Positions 44,837-52,938 of a stretch of 64,000 nt of DNA are shown here, piece by piece. Location of the stretch: assembly GCF_001270065.2 (NCBI RefSeq), contig NZ_LFYT02000015.1, positions 1 through 64,000 on the forward strand, read 5' to 3'. The notes under the pieces were generated by a model that ran no database searches, was not told where the DNA came from, and saw nothing but the letters and a program-made list of their open reading frames with translations. Position 1 is the first letter of the stretch. Each line of letters opens with the position of its first letter. This DNA comes from Limnohabitans planktonicus II-D5 (GTDB lineage: Bacteria > Pseudomonadota > Gammaproteobacteria > Burkholderiales > Burkholderiaceae_C). The position numbers and the translations under genes are program-made.

Positions 44837-46423
44837 TCAATGACGGAAGTGACGCACCCCGGTGAACACCATGGCCACGCCACGCTCGTTGGCGGCGTCA
44901 ATCACCTCTTGGTCGCGCATGGAGCCACCGGGCTGGGCCACGCAGGTGGCACCCGCGTCCACCACCACATCGAGTCCGTCGCGGAAGGGGAAGAAAGCGT
45001 CGCTGGCGACCACGGTGCCCTGCAAGCTGAGCTTGGCCGCTTCGGCCTTGATGCTGGCGATGCGGGCCGAGTCAAGGCGACTCATTTGGCCAGCGCCCAC
45101 GCCCATGGTCATGCCGTTTTTGCAGAACACGATGGCGTTGGATTTGACGAACTTGGCCACTTTCCAGGCGAACAACAGGTCGTGCAGCTCTTCAGGGGTG
45201 GGTTGTTTGACGGTGACGATTTTCATGTCGGCCAACGCCAACTCGTGGTTGTCGGCGCTTTGCAGCAACAGGCCTGAGCCCACGCGTTTGGTTTCGAGCG
45301 CGTTGCGCACGTCGCCGTAATTGGCGGGCAAGGCGATTTTCATCAAACGAACGTTGACTTTGCTCTTGAACACTTCCAGTGCTTCGGCGCTGAAGTCGGG
45401 GGCCATCAGCACTTCGACGAATTGCTTGCTCACAGCCTCGGCAGCGGCTTTGTCCACAGGGCGGTTGAAGGCGATGATGCCGCCGAAGGCGCTGGTGGGG
45501 TCGGTTTGGAAGGCTTTGCTGTAGGCCTCGAGTGCCGTGGCACCCACCGCCACGCCGCAGGGGTTGGCGTGTTTGACGATGACACAAGCTGAGCTATCGA
45601 AGCTCTTCACGCATTCCCAAGCCGCATCGGCGTCGGCGATGTTGTTGTAGCTCAGCTCTTTGCCTTGCAGCTGCACGCCTGTGGCCAATGAGCCCGCAGC
45701 GGGGGCCAAATCACGGTACCAAGCGGCTTGCTGGTGGCTGTTTTCGCCGTAGCGCAGGTCTTGCACCTTGACGTATTGCTCGTTGAATTGACCTGAGAAC
45801 TGGGCACGCTCGGGCACGTAGTCTTCGCTGAGTTTTTCGGCTTCAAAGTTCACGCTCGACAAATAGTTGCTGATCGCGCCGTCGTATTGGCTGATGCGGT
45901 TGAACGCAGCCACCGACAAAGCAAAGCGCAGTTTGTCGCTCAACTTGCCGCTGGCTTTCAGCTCGGCGAACACGTCCGCGTATTGGCTGGCGTCGGTCAC
46001 GATGCCCACGTCTTTCCAGTTTTTGGCGGCAGAGCGCACCATGGCGGGGCCGCCGATGTCGATGTTCTCGATCGCGTCGGCCAGCGTGCAGCCGGGCTTG
46101 GCCACGGTGGCTTCAAACGGGTAGAGGTTGACGATGAGCAGGTCGATGGTGGCTATGCCTTGCGCCTGCAAAGCAGCCATGTGCTCGGGCGTGTCGCGAC
46201 GGGCCAGCAAGCCGCCGTGCACTTTGGGGTGCAGTGTTTTGACGCGGCCGTCCAGCATTTCCGGAAAACCGGTGACCTCGGCCACTTCGGTCACGGGCAA
46301 GCCTTGCTCGGCCAGCAGTTTGGCGGTGCCGCCGGTGGAAATCAGGCCCACGCCCAAGGCGTGCAGTGCTTTGGCCAGGTCGACGATGCCGGTTTTGTCA
46401 GAGACAGAGATGAGGGCTCTCAT
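44837..46423 (-). CDS. purH: Bifunctional AICAR transformylase/IMP cyclohydrolase
   Basis: A 528-residue enzyme for the last two steps of IMP synthesis. The N-terminal IMP cyclohydrolase domain begins [18 protein letters not shown], with [14 protein letters not shown]. The C-terminal transformylase domain includes [14 protein letters not shown] and [14 protein letters not shown], and ends DEGGATC-like at [21 protein letters not shown] 46423 matches the family start; an ATG at 46438 is also in frame. It lies 100 bp downstream of fis. Confidence 0.96.
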   Translation of the reverse strand: MRALISVSDKTGIVDLAKALHALGVGLISTGGTAKLLAEQGLPVTEVAEVTGFPEMLDGRVKTLHPKVHGGLLARRDTPEHMAALQAQGIATIDLLIVNLYPFEATVAKPGCTLADAIENIDIGGPAMVRSAAKNWKDVGIVTDASQYADVFAELKASGKLSDKLRFALSVAAFNRISQYDGAISNYLSSVNFEAEKLSEDYVPERAQFSGQFNEQYVKVQDLRYGENSHQQAAWYRDLAPAAGSLATGVQLQGKELSYNNIADADAAWECVKSFDSSACVIVKHANPCGVAVGATALEAYSKAFQTDPTSAFGGIIAFNRPVDKAAAEAVSKQFVEVLMAPDFSAEALEVFKSKVNVRLMKIALPANYGDVRNALETKRVGSGLLLQSADNHELALADMKIVTVKQPTPEELHDLLFAWKVAKFVKSNAIVFCKNGMTMGVGAGQMSRLDSARIASIKAEAAKLSLQGTVVASDAFFPFRDGLDVVVDAGATCVAQPGGSMRDQEVIDAANERGVAMVFTGVRHFRH

Positions 46424-46523
46424 GGGGACTTTCTTCAAAATTCAGAGGTATTCAAGGCGGGGCCGGGCTAAAGGGTTCCGGCAAGGATTCAAGGGCGTTG
46501 GGCGGGAGCAGGCCGCGCCAGCT

Positions 46524-46763
46524 TCATTTCAACAAATCGTGTTCGAGCAGTTTTTTGCGCAAGGTGTTGCGGTTCAAGCCCAGCCATTCGGCCGCGCGTG
46601 ACTGGTTTTGCCCGGACTGGGTCATCACCACGTCGAGCAGCGGCTTTTCGACCAGCTTGACCAGCATGTCATAAAGGCCTGTGGGGTCGGTGCCGTCCAG
46701 GTCGCGAAAGTAAATGTCCAGGTTGTCCCGGATGCAGTTTTCAATGGATTGGGGTTCGCTCAT
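46524..46763 (-). CDS. fis: Fis family DNA-binding protein
   Basis: A 79-residue Fis homologue. The C-terminal helix-turn-helix is QNQSRAAEWLGLNRNTLRKKL. It is shorter at the N-terminus than E. coli Fis (98 residues), as is usual in Burkholderiales. The ATG overlaps the dusB stop by 4 bp, the conserved dusB-fis arrangement, so fis translation probably depends on ribosomes finishing dusB. The dusB reading frame is broken upstream, which could reduce such coupling. Confidence 0.93.
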   Translation of the reverse strand: MSEPQSIENCIRDNLDIYFRDLDGTDPTGLYDMLVKLVEKPLLDVVMTQSGQNQSRAAEWLGLNRNTLRKKLLEHDLLK

Positions 46764-47807
46764 GGCGTGGTCTCTAAATCGGTGCAGGCCTCGGGGCGCT
46801 GGGCCTGGCGCTGGGGCAAACGCTCCATCTGCTCGGCCAGGCCGTCCAGATAAGCGGCCACTGCGGCCAGTTGCCCGGCTGCGGTCTCCAAGGTGTTCAT
46901 GTGTTCGCGAAAGGCGTCGCCACCGGGCAGCGTGCGCACATACCAGCCGATGTGTTTGCGTGCCGAGCGCACGCCGGTGTATTCGCCGTACAGACCGTAG
47001 TGGTCTTGCAGGTGTTCCAGCAAGGCGCGGCGCACTTCGGCCACCAGCGGCGCGGCCAGGTGTTCGCCCGTGGCCAAAAAGTGGCCAATCTCACGAAAGA
47101 TCCAGGGGCTGCCTTGCGCAGCGCGGCCGATCATGACTGCATCGGCTCCGGTGACCTTCAGCACATCGCGGGCTTTTTCGGGTGAATCCACATCGCCATT
47201 GGCCACCACCGGGATGCGCAAAGCGGCCTTGACGGCGGCCACGGTCTCGTATTCGGCCCAGCCTTTGTAGCCTTGCTCGCGGGTGCGGCCATGCACGGTG
47301 ACCATTTGCACCCCGGCGCTCTCAGCGGCGCGGGCCAGGCTCAGGGCGTTTTTTTCGGCATCGCACCAGCCTGTCCGCATCTTGAGTGTGACGGGCACGC
47401 CGTGGGGCAAGGCCGCTTCGACCACGGCGCTGATGATCTCCAGCGCCAGCGGCTCGTCTTGCATCAGGGCCGATCCAGCCCATTTGTTGCAGACTTTTTT
47501 TGGCCGGGCAGCCCATGTTGATGTCAATGATTTGCGCGCCCCGGTCGATGTTGTAGCGCGTGGCGTCGGCCATCATCTGCGCTTCGGTGCCCGCAATTTG
47601 CACCGCAATCGGACCGGGCTCGCCGTCGTGGTTGGCCCGGCGTGAGGTTTTAAGCGAAGCCCATAAATCAGGCCGCGAGGTCACCATTTCGCTCACCGCG
47701 TAGCCCGCCCCGAACTGCCTGCACAGCTGGCGAAATGGCCGGTCCGTCACCCCCGCCATGGGGGCGACAAACAAGTTGTTCGGCAATAGGAAAGGGCCAA
47801 TCTGCAT
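46760..47807 (-). pseudogene. dusB: tRNA-dihydrouridine synthase B, frameshifted at A7 run
   Basis: Two overlapping frames together give a full-length DusB. The N-terminal part (from ATG 47807) covers APMAGVTDRPFRQLCRQFGA and runs to IDINMGCPAKK. It then leaves frame at a run of seven A on the minus strand (T7 at 47495-47501). The next frame continues VCNKWAGSALMQDEPLALEI, and then MKMRTGW-type and VVANGDVDSPEKA blocks to the stop at 46760. Six A would restore the frame. The rest of both halves shows no decay, so this could be a sequencing error, a recent mutation or slippage-dependent expression. Confidence 0.85.
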
Positions 47808-47987
47808 GACTGGAAGGTGTGCTGGAAAGGGGAATGTTTAAAAAGGAGGGACGATTGTAGTTGCTTAATATTTCAGCAACTGAAAGCAAATTGTGCTAAG
47901 GCGCATCCAAATATTTGTGAATCAGGTGACCCATTGGTCATCATCCCGCCATGGCGAGGTGTAGCGCTTGTGTCCATGTCGCGGTCC

Positions 47988-49802
47988 TCAATCAGACCGA
48001 ATGGCACTGGCCACCGCTTGCGCCACCTTGATGCCGTCCACCCCTGCAGACAGGATGCCGCCCGCATAGCTGGCACCTTCTCCCGCCGGATACAGGCCAC
48101 GGGTGTTGAGACTCTGAAAATCTTCACCACGCGGGATTTTGAGCGGTGACGAGGTGCGCGTTTCCACCCCGGTCATGACCGCATCATGCATGTCATAGCC
48201 CTTGATCTTGCGGCCAAACACCGGCAGTGCTTCGCGCATGGCGGCCACCGCGTAGTCGGGCAAGACATCGGCCAGATCGGTCAATTTCACACCGGGTTTG
48301 TAAGACGGCTGCACGCTGCCCCAGGTGGTGGAGGGGCGCTGCGCCAAAAAGTCGCCCACCAGTTGGCCGGGCGCTTCGTAGTTGGCACCGCCCACTTCAA
48401 AGGCCCGGGTTTCCAGCTGACGCTGCAGCACGATGCCTGCCAGTGGGTGCGCTTGGGAAGGCTGCAACTCGGCCCATGCTTGGGCTTCTTGCGCCAGCAG
48501 CACGCCGTCTTGCTCGCCAAAGGCGGCTTGCCAGGCAGCAGTGTCCAGCGGGTAGTCAGGCGGATCAATGCCCACCACCATGCCCGCGTTGGCATTGCGC
48601 TCGTTGCGCGAGTATTGGCTCATGCCATTGGTCACCACGCGGCCGGGCTCGCTGGTGGCGGCCACCACCGTGCCGCCGGGGCACATGCAAAAGCTGTAGA
48701 CCGCGCGGCCGTTTTGCGCATGGTGCACCAGCTTGTAGTCGGCCGCGCCCAGCAGCGGGTGGCCCGCATGACGGCCCCAGCGGGCTTGGTCGATCACGCT
48801 TTGCGGGTGCTCGATGCGCACGCCAATCGAAAACGCTTTGGCTTGCATGGCCACGCCACTGCGGTGCAGCATGACAAAGGTGTCGCGTGAGCTGTGCCCC
48901 AGGGCCAATACCGCGTGGCGCGTGGGCAGGGTGTGGCTTTGGCCGGTTTGCTGGTCCAGCACCTGCAAACCGGTGAGTTGATGACCGCCCTCTGCGGGCG
49001 CGAGCAGCACATCGCTCACGCGTTGCTCAAAGCGGATGTCGCCACCCAGCGCGATGATTTGTTCGCGAATGTTCTCGACCACCTTGACCAGCTTGAACGT
49101 GCCGATGTGCGGGTGTGCGGCATACAAAATGTCGGCAGGCGCTCCAGCTTTCACGAACTCATCCATGACCTTGCGTCCCAGGTGGCGGGGATCCTTGATC
49201 TGGCTGTAGAGCTTGCCGTCGCTGAAGGTGCCTGCACCGCCTTCACCAAACTGCACATTGCTCTCGGGGTTGAGCACTTGCTTGCGCCACAGGCCCCAAG
49301 TGTCTTTGGTGCGTTCACGCACCGGCTTGCCGCGCTCCAGCACGATGGGCCGAAAGCCCATTTGCGCCAGGGCCAATGCCGCAAACATGCCGCAAGGGCC
49401 AAAGCCCACCACTACTGGGCGCTCGCCGTCTTGCGCACCAAAACCTGCGGGGGCGTGGCAGGGGGCATGCCAGCGCATGTCGGGGGTGGCTTGGATGTGG
49501 GGATGGTTGGCGAACTGCTGCAGCAAGTTGTTTTCGGTCTGCGCATCGGTCAGCGCCAGGTCCACGATGTACACCGCCAGCAGGTCAGCCTTGCGGGCGT
49601 CAAAGCTGCGCTTGAAGACCTGCAGCGTGGCAATGTCTGCTGTGACCAAGCCCAGCGCTTGCGCCGCCAATTGGCGCAGGGCTTCTTCGGGGTGCGGCGT
49701 GAGCAGACGGTCTTCATCGGTCTCGGACGGCGCATCGGCCGCGCGACGCACCTCAACCGGCAGGGCCGAAAGGGGGAGTTTGAGTTCGGAAATTCGGATC
49801 AT
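47988..49802 (-). CDS. FAD-dependent oxidoreductase (COG2509-like)
   Basis: A 604-residue flavoprotein. An N-terminal domain of about 120 residues precedes a Rossmann FAD motif, VVVGFGPCGMFAALALAQMG (about residues 128-147), with VLERGKPVRER; GEGGAGTFSDGKLYSQIK and the C-terminal LNTRGLYPAGEGASYAGGI are hallmarks of the COG2509 uncharacterised dehydrogenase family. The substrate is unknown. ATG 49802 is chosen over GTG 49808. No operon partner. Decayed REP sequences and a 42-bp repeat lie just upstream. Confidence 0.9.
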   Translation of the reverse strand: MIRISELKLPLSALPVEVRRAADAPSETDEDRLLTPHPEEALRQLAAQALGLVTADIATLQVFKRSFDARKADLLAVYIVDLALTDAQTENNLLQQFANHPHIQATPDMRWHAPCHAPAGFGAQDGERPVVVGFGPCGMFAALALAQMGFRPIVLERGKPVRERTKDTWGLWRKQVLNPESNVQFGEGGAGTFSDGKLYSQIKDPRHLGRKVMDEFVKAGAPADILYAAHPHIGTFKLVKVVENIREQIIALGGDIRFEQRVSDVLLAPAEGGHQLTGLQVLDQQTGQSHTLPTRHAVLALGHSSRDTFVMLHRSGVAMQAKAFSIGVRIEHPQSVIDQARWGRHAGHPLLGAADYKLVHHAQNGRAVYSFCMCPGGTVVAATSEPGRVVTNGMSQYSRNERNANAGMVVGIDPPDYPLDTAAWQAAFGEQDGVLLAQEAQAWAELQPSQAHPLAGIVLQRQLETRAFEVGGANYEAPGQLVGDFLAQRPSTTWGSVQPSYKPGVKLTDLADVLPDYAVAAMREALPVFGRKIKGYDMHDAVMTGVETRTSSPLKIPRGEDFQSLNTRGLYPAGEGASYAGGILSAGVDGIKVAQAVASAIRSD

Positions 49803-49878
49803 GGGCACCTCTGTGGCTTGTGGTTATCAAGCAAGAAGCCGTGATTATCTCCGCACCGGCAAGCATGGCAGAAAGCTC

Positions 49879-49943
49879 TTGTCGGGGCCAAAGCGATCGA
49901 CGCACTGGGAGGCGGTCTTGCGGGTCGGCAGCTTCAGATCCGA
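49879..49943. repeat. Decayed REP pair upstream of flavoprotein gene
   Basis: TTGTCGGGGCCAAAGCGATC (around 49879-49898) and GTCGGCAGCTTCAGATCCGA (around 49924-49943) match the halves of REP hairpins with damaged right arms. The second resembles the hairpin at 26196-26216. Confidence 0.5.
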
Positions 49944-49956
49944 AGAGGTGATGAAT

Positions 49957-50036
49957 GAATTGGGGTCAGATCCCAATTGTTTGGGTGATCTCAAGTGTGA
50001 ATTGGGGTCAGATCCCAATTGTTTGGGTGATCTCAC
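49957..50036. repeat. 42-bp direct repeat, two copies, at the cysK 3' end
   Basis: Unit GAATTGGGGTCAGATCCCAA continuing TTGTTTGGGTGATCTCA occurs at 49957 and again at 49999, 42 bp apart. Each copy contains the palindrome AATTGGG/CCCAATT around GTCAGAT. The second copy ends at the cysK stop codon (TCA at 50033-50035 on the plus strand), so the stop is supplied by the repeat. Similar AATTGGGGTCAGA palindromes occur next to transposases in other proteobacteria (recollection, unverified). Confidence 0.8.
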
Positions 50037-50950
50037 GCAGGCAAGAAGCCTTCAATAGACAAGTAGCGCTCGCCCGTGTCGTAGTTGAAGCCCAGTACGG
50101 TGGCACCTGCTGGCAGCTCGGGCAGTTTTTGTGCGATGGCCGCCAGAGTCGCACCCGACGAAATACCGACCAACATGCCCTCTTCGCAGGCTGAGCGGCG
50201 TGCATATTCACGGGCAGCTTCGGCGTCGACCTGGATCACGCCGTCTAGCACGCGGGTGTCGAGGTTTTTCGGGATAAAGCCTGCGCCAATGCCCTGGATG
50301 GGGTGGGGTGCGGGCGCCCCGCCCGAGATCACGGGCGATGCCGCTGGCTCGACTGCAAACACCTTGAGTTGGGGGAAATGGCTCTTGAGCACGCGGGCCG
50401 TGCCCGTCAGGTGGCCGCCCGTGCCCACACCTGTGATGAGGGCGTCGATGCCATCGGGAAAGTCGGCCAAAATTTCTTGCGCCGTGGTGCGCACATGCAC
50501 GTCGATGTTGGCGGGGTTTTCAAACTGCTGGGGCATCCAGGCTCCGGGCGTGCTGGCCACCAGTTCTTCAGCGCGGGCAATCGCGCCCTTCATGCCTTTT
50601 TCGCGGGGCGTGAGGTCAAACGATGCACCATAGGCCAGCATCAGGCGGCGGCGCTCGATGCTCATGCTGTCGGGCATGACCAGCACCAACTTGTAGTCTT
50701 TCACGGCGGCCACCATGGCCAGGCCGATGCCGGTGTTGCCCGAGGTGGGCTCGATGATGGTGCCGCCAGGCTTCAAGGCGCCGGTTTTTTCGGCGTCTTC
50801 GACCATGGCCAGCGCGATGCGGTCCTTGATAGAGCCACCCGGGTTACCGCGTTCTGATTTGATCCAGACATTGGCCTGTGCGCCAAATATTCGGTTGATG
50901 CGCACATGCGGCGTGTGGCCAATGGTGTCGAGAATGGAGCGGGCTTTCAT
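50033..50950 (-). CDS. cysK: Cysteine synthase A
   Basis: A 305-residue O-acetylserine sulfhydrylase. PLP Lys42 lies in [27 protein letters not shown] and [15 protein letters not shown] are conserved, and [14 protein letters not shown] and [12 protein letters not shown] support CysK rather than CysM. It makes cysteine from O-acetylserine and sulfide. Complete, but its stop codon lies at the edge of a 42-bp repeat. rnpB is divergent upstream. Confidence 0.95.
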   Translation of the reverse strand: MKARSILDTIGHTPHVRINRIFGAQANVWIKSERGNPGGSIKDRIALAMVEDAEKTGALKPGGTIIEPTSGNTGIGLAMVAAVKDYKLVLVMPDSMSIERRRLMLAYGASFDLTPREKGMKGAIARAEELVASTPGAWMPQQFENPANIDVHVRTTAQEILADFPDGIDALITGVGTGGHLTGTARVLKSHFPQLKVFAVEPAASPVISGGAPAPHPIQGIGAGFIPKNLDTRVLDGVIQVDAEAAREYARRSACEEGMLVGISSGATLAAIAQKLPELPAGATVLGFNYDTGERYLSIEGFLPA

Positions 50951-51069
50951 GCGGTTTCCAAGGGTTTGAGGTTGGCCGAATTATGCGGATGGCGAGAGCT
51001 GCCTGTATGTCTTGTGTGGCACACAACGTTCGCGCAGCACTGTTCGGCTCGCGTGCTCTGCGCTCAGGC

Positions 51070-51075
51070 GATAAT
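51070..51075 (+). promoter_or_regulatory. Probable -10 element of rnpB
   Basis: GATAAT hexamer 7 bp before the predicted 5' end of RNase P RNA. A clear -35 match is not visible at the expected distance. Confidence 0.45.
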
Positions 51076-51081
51076 CAAAGG

Positions 51082-51434
51082 GTGAAGCTCGCCAGACCGT
51101 CGCTGGTGCAATTTCCGAAAGGAAGCACTGGAGGAACGTCCGGACTGCACAGGACAGCGTAGGAGGCAACGCCTCTCCACCGTGAGGTGAGGATCAGAGC
51201 AACAGAGACGAGCCGATTGAGTTCGGGTGAAACGGGCAATCTCTACGCGCAGCAATACCAAGTAGGCCTTCCTGAAGGGGCGCGGTTCGCCGCACTCCTT
51301 CTCCCTGTGGTTCCGCGGGGTGAGTTGGCGGGTAGGTAGCAACGAGCCGGGTGGGCGACCCCCGGCCCAGAGTAATGGCGGTCACGCAGCGGGCAACCGC
51401 TGTGCACAGAATCCGGCTTATCGGCGGGCTTCAC
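51082..51434 (+). ncRNA. rnpB: RNase P RNA (class A)
   Basis: The RNA component of RNase P, which matures tRNA 5' ends. The ends pair as helix P1 (GTGAAGC-CGCC with GGCG-GGCTTCAC). Universal segments are present: GAGGAACGTCCGGACT near the 5' third (CR-I), CAGAGACGAGCCG, and the 3' ACAGAATCCGGCTTATCGG that ends bacterial RNase P RNA. Length of about 353 nt fits class A. Ends are estimated from the P1 helix. A strong terminator follows at 51481. Confidence 0.95.
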
Positions 51435-51480
51435 ACTTATTCAAACGCGTCCAAGGCGATCGCGTATTTGCGCAGACAAC

Positions 51481-51506
51481 AAAAAACCCGCCAAGGCGGG
51501 TTTTTT
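51481..51506. terminator. Bidirectional terminator rnpB / Rrf2 gene
   Basis: CCCGCC-AA-GGCGGG stem flanked by six A and six T. It lies about 47 bp after rnpB and 20 bp beyond the stop of the convergent Rrf2-type gene, so it can serve both. Confidence 0.9.
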
Positions 51507-51525
51507 GCGGAGGGTCAAACGCCAA

Positions 51526-52047
51526 TCAGCCGCGAGACGGCATCAAGCTGCCGGCCAGTGCAAAGACCGAGTTGGGCGCAGTGATTTTCAGGGTGCTTTT
51601 GGGCTTGGCAAACACACCGCGTTTGACGGATGGGGCTGGCGCTGGCTCAACCGTCACGCCTTTGGTGCGCTGCTCTGCCACCAATTGGCGCAAGCTGATG
51701 GACTGCAGATGGGTCAACATTTTTTCATTCAGGCTGGCCCACAGTTCACTGCTCATCCAGCCGCCTTCGGCTGCTGCTTCCTCTTCAGAGGGTGCATCCA
51801 CAGCGCCCACGATGTCGGCCATGGTGATTTTTTCGGCATTGCGCGAAAGCGAATACCCGCCGCCGGGGCCACGGGTGCTCTCGACCAAGCCTTGTTGGCG
51901 AAGCTTGCTGAACAACTGCTCCAGGTAGGACAGCGAAATTTGGTGGCGCACGCTGATGGCGGCCAGCGACACGGGGCCGCGGTCTTCGCGCAGTGCAACG
52001 TCGATCATCGCGGTGACGGCAAATCGGCTCTTGGTGCTCAAACGCAT
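51526..52047 (-). CDS. Rrf2/IscR-like regulator lacking all cysteines
   Basis: A 173-residue Rrf2-family winged-helix protein. N-terminal MRLSTKSRFAVTAMIDVAL, SLSYLEQLFSKLRQQGLVES and GPGGGYSLSR follow IscR closely. In IscR three cysteines in the segment after IVGAVD bind a 2Fe-2S cluster; here that segment is VDAPSEEEAAAEGGWMSSEL, and the whole protein has no Cys. It therefore cannot sense via that cluster. CymR-type Rrf2 proteins, which lack such Cys, control cysteine metabolism with CysK; cysK is about 0.6 kb away, but a link is only speculative. Two palindromes upstream are candidate operators. Confidence 0.88.
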   Translation of the reverse strand: MRLSTKSRFAVTAMIDVALREDRGPVSLAAISVRHQISLSYLEQLFSKLRQQGLVESTRGPGGGYSLSRNAEKITMADIVGAVDAPSEEEAAAEGGWMSSELWASLNEKMLTHLQSISLRQLVAEQRTKGVTVEPAPAPSVKRGVFAKPKSTLKITAPNSVFALAGSLMPSRG

Positions 52048-52069
52048 GGTGTGCTCCTTTCTGCGTTGG

Positions 52070-52091
52070 ACAAAACCCTTTTGGGTTTTGT
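52070..52091. promoter_or_regulatory. 9-bp-arm palindrome upstream of Rrf2 gene
   Basis: ACAAAACCC/GGGTTTTGT with a TTTT loop, 23 bp upstream of the Rrf2-type start codon. It could be an operator, or an RNA hairpin in the 5' leader. Confidence 0.5.
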
Positions 52092-52119
52092 GGTGTCTTT
52101 GACGGCGGGTTTCGCAGTC

Positions 52120-52135
52120 ATAACCAAGTGGTTAT
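52120..52135. promoter_or_regulatory. ATAACCA-AG-TGGTTAT palindrome, candidate operator
   Basis: A perfect inverted repeat with 7-bp arms and 2-bp centre, 73 bp upstream of the Rrf2-type start. Its size and symmetry suit a dimeric winged-helix repressor, so it may be an autoregulatory site. Confidence 0.45.
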
Positions 52136-52214
52136 TTTCTCAGACTGCTCTTTAAATTGGGGATTGCCCGTTTCATTTCAAGGGTAAATCCTGTGTATTT
52201 TTGTCGGAAATCAA

Positions 52215-52910
52215 CTAAAACCGCTCGTAACCTTCCAGCTGCCGCCACTGGCCTGGCTCCAGCGGGGCCAGACTCAGTCGGCCCACCCGCTGGCGGCGCA
52301 GGTCTTGCAGGGGGCATTGTTCGTCCAGCCAGCGACCCAAATCCAGCCCGTCAATGTCTTTGCCCGCGATGCGCAGTACCGTGAGTTGCTCGGTTTGGCG
52401 GTTGATGCTGGCGCGGATGCCCGGGCCGTTCAGGGCCTTGATCAGGCTTTCGGGCACTTCGCCGCTCAGAGTGGCCATCCACTCTTGTTCCATGGGGCTG
52501 CGGCGGTCTTCCAGGTGGCGCAGCACGCCCACATCGTCCGTGAAGATGCACAGACCGCTGGCGGGTTTGGCCAGAGGCAGGGGCATTTGCATTTTGGCCA
52601 GGCGCTCAGGCCCCCAAATGCCAGGCTGCGGGGCTTTGAGGCCCACGGTGTCTTGCAGCCAGGCCAGGTTGGCCACCCGGTGCGCGGGTTTGAACAGCAC
52701 CAAGGTCATGGGGGCCAGCGCGGCCATGGAAACCAAACGGTTCACCTGAACGGCTTGCTCGGGCCGCACGCGCCGGGCCGGGTCGGTGACCACTTTGCCC
52801 GCCACCTGCACGCCACCGGCCACGATCAGGGCTTCCGCTTCGCGGCGCGAACAGTTTTGCTCGGCGGCCACGCGTTTGGCCAGGCGGATGCCTTCTTCAG
52901 AGGAAATCAT
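52215..52910 (-). CDS. RsuA/RluF-type pseudouridine synthase homologue lacking catalytic Asp
   Basis: A 231-residue protein with an N-terminal S4 RNA-binding domain (about 10-60; AEQNCSRREAEALIVAGGV) and a C-terminal RsuA-like synthase fold. In active family members motif II is GRLD followed by x2-S/T-x-GL, with essential Asp. Here the aligned segment is LPLAKPASGLCIFTDD (about residues 111-126), with Ala114 where Asp is expected and no Arg before it. It is therefore probably not a functional synthase and may act as an RNA-binding protein. ATG 52910 has a GAAAG motif; TTG 52922 is an alternative. Confidence 0.8.
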   Translation of the reverse strand: MISSEEGIRLAKRVAAEQNCSRREAEALIVAGGVQVAGKVVTDPARRVRPEQAVQVNRLVSMAALAPMTLVLFKPAHRVANLAWLQDTVGLKAPQPGIWGPERLAKMQMPLPLAKPASGLCIFTDDVGVLRHLEDRRSPMEQEWMATLSGEVPESLIKALNGPGIRASINRQTEQLTVLRIAGKDIDGLDLGRWLDEQCPLQDLRRQRVGRLSLAPLEPGQWRQLEGYERF

Positions 52911-52938
52911 CGATGCTTTCAAAAATACTCAAAGCGAA

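Noticed and set aside
47495..47501. Programmed frameshift in dusB
   Set aside because: The needed change is +1, not the -1 shift usual at A-rich slippery sites, and no stimulatory structure is evident; kept as a frameshift of unknown cause.
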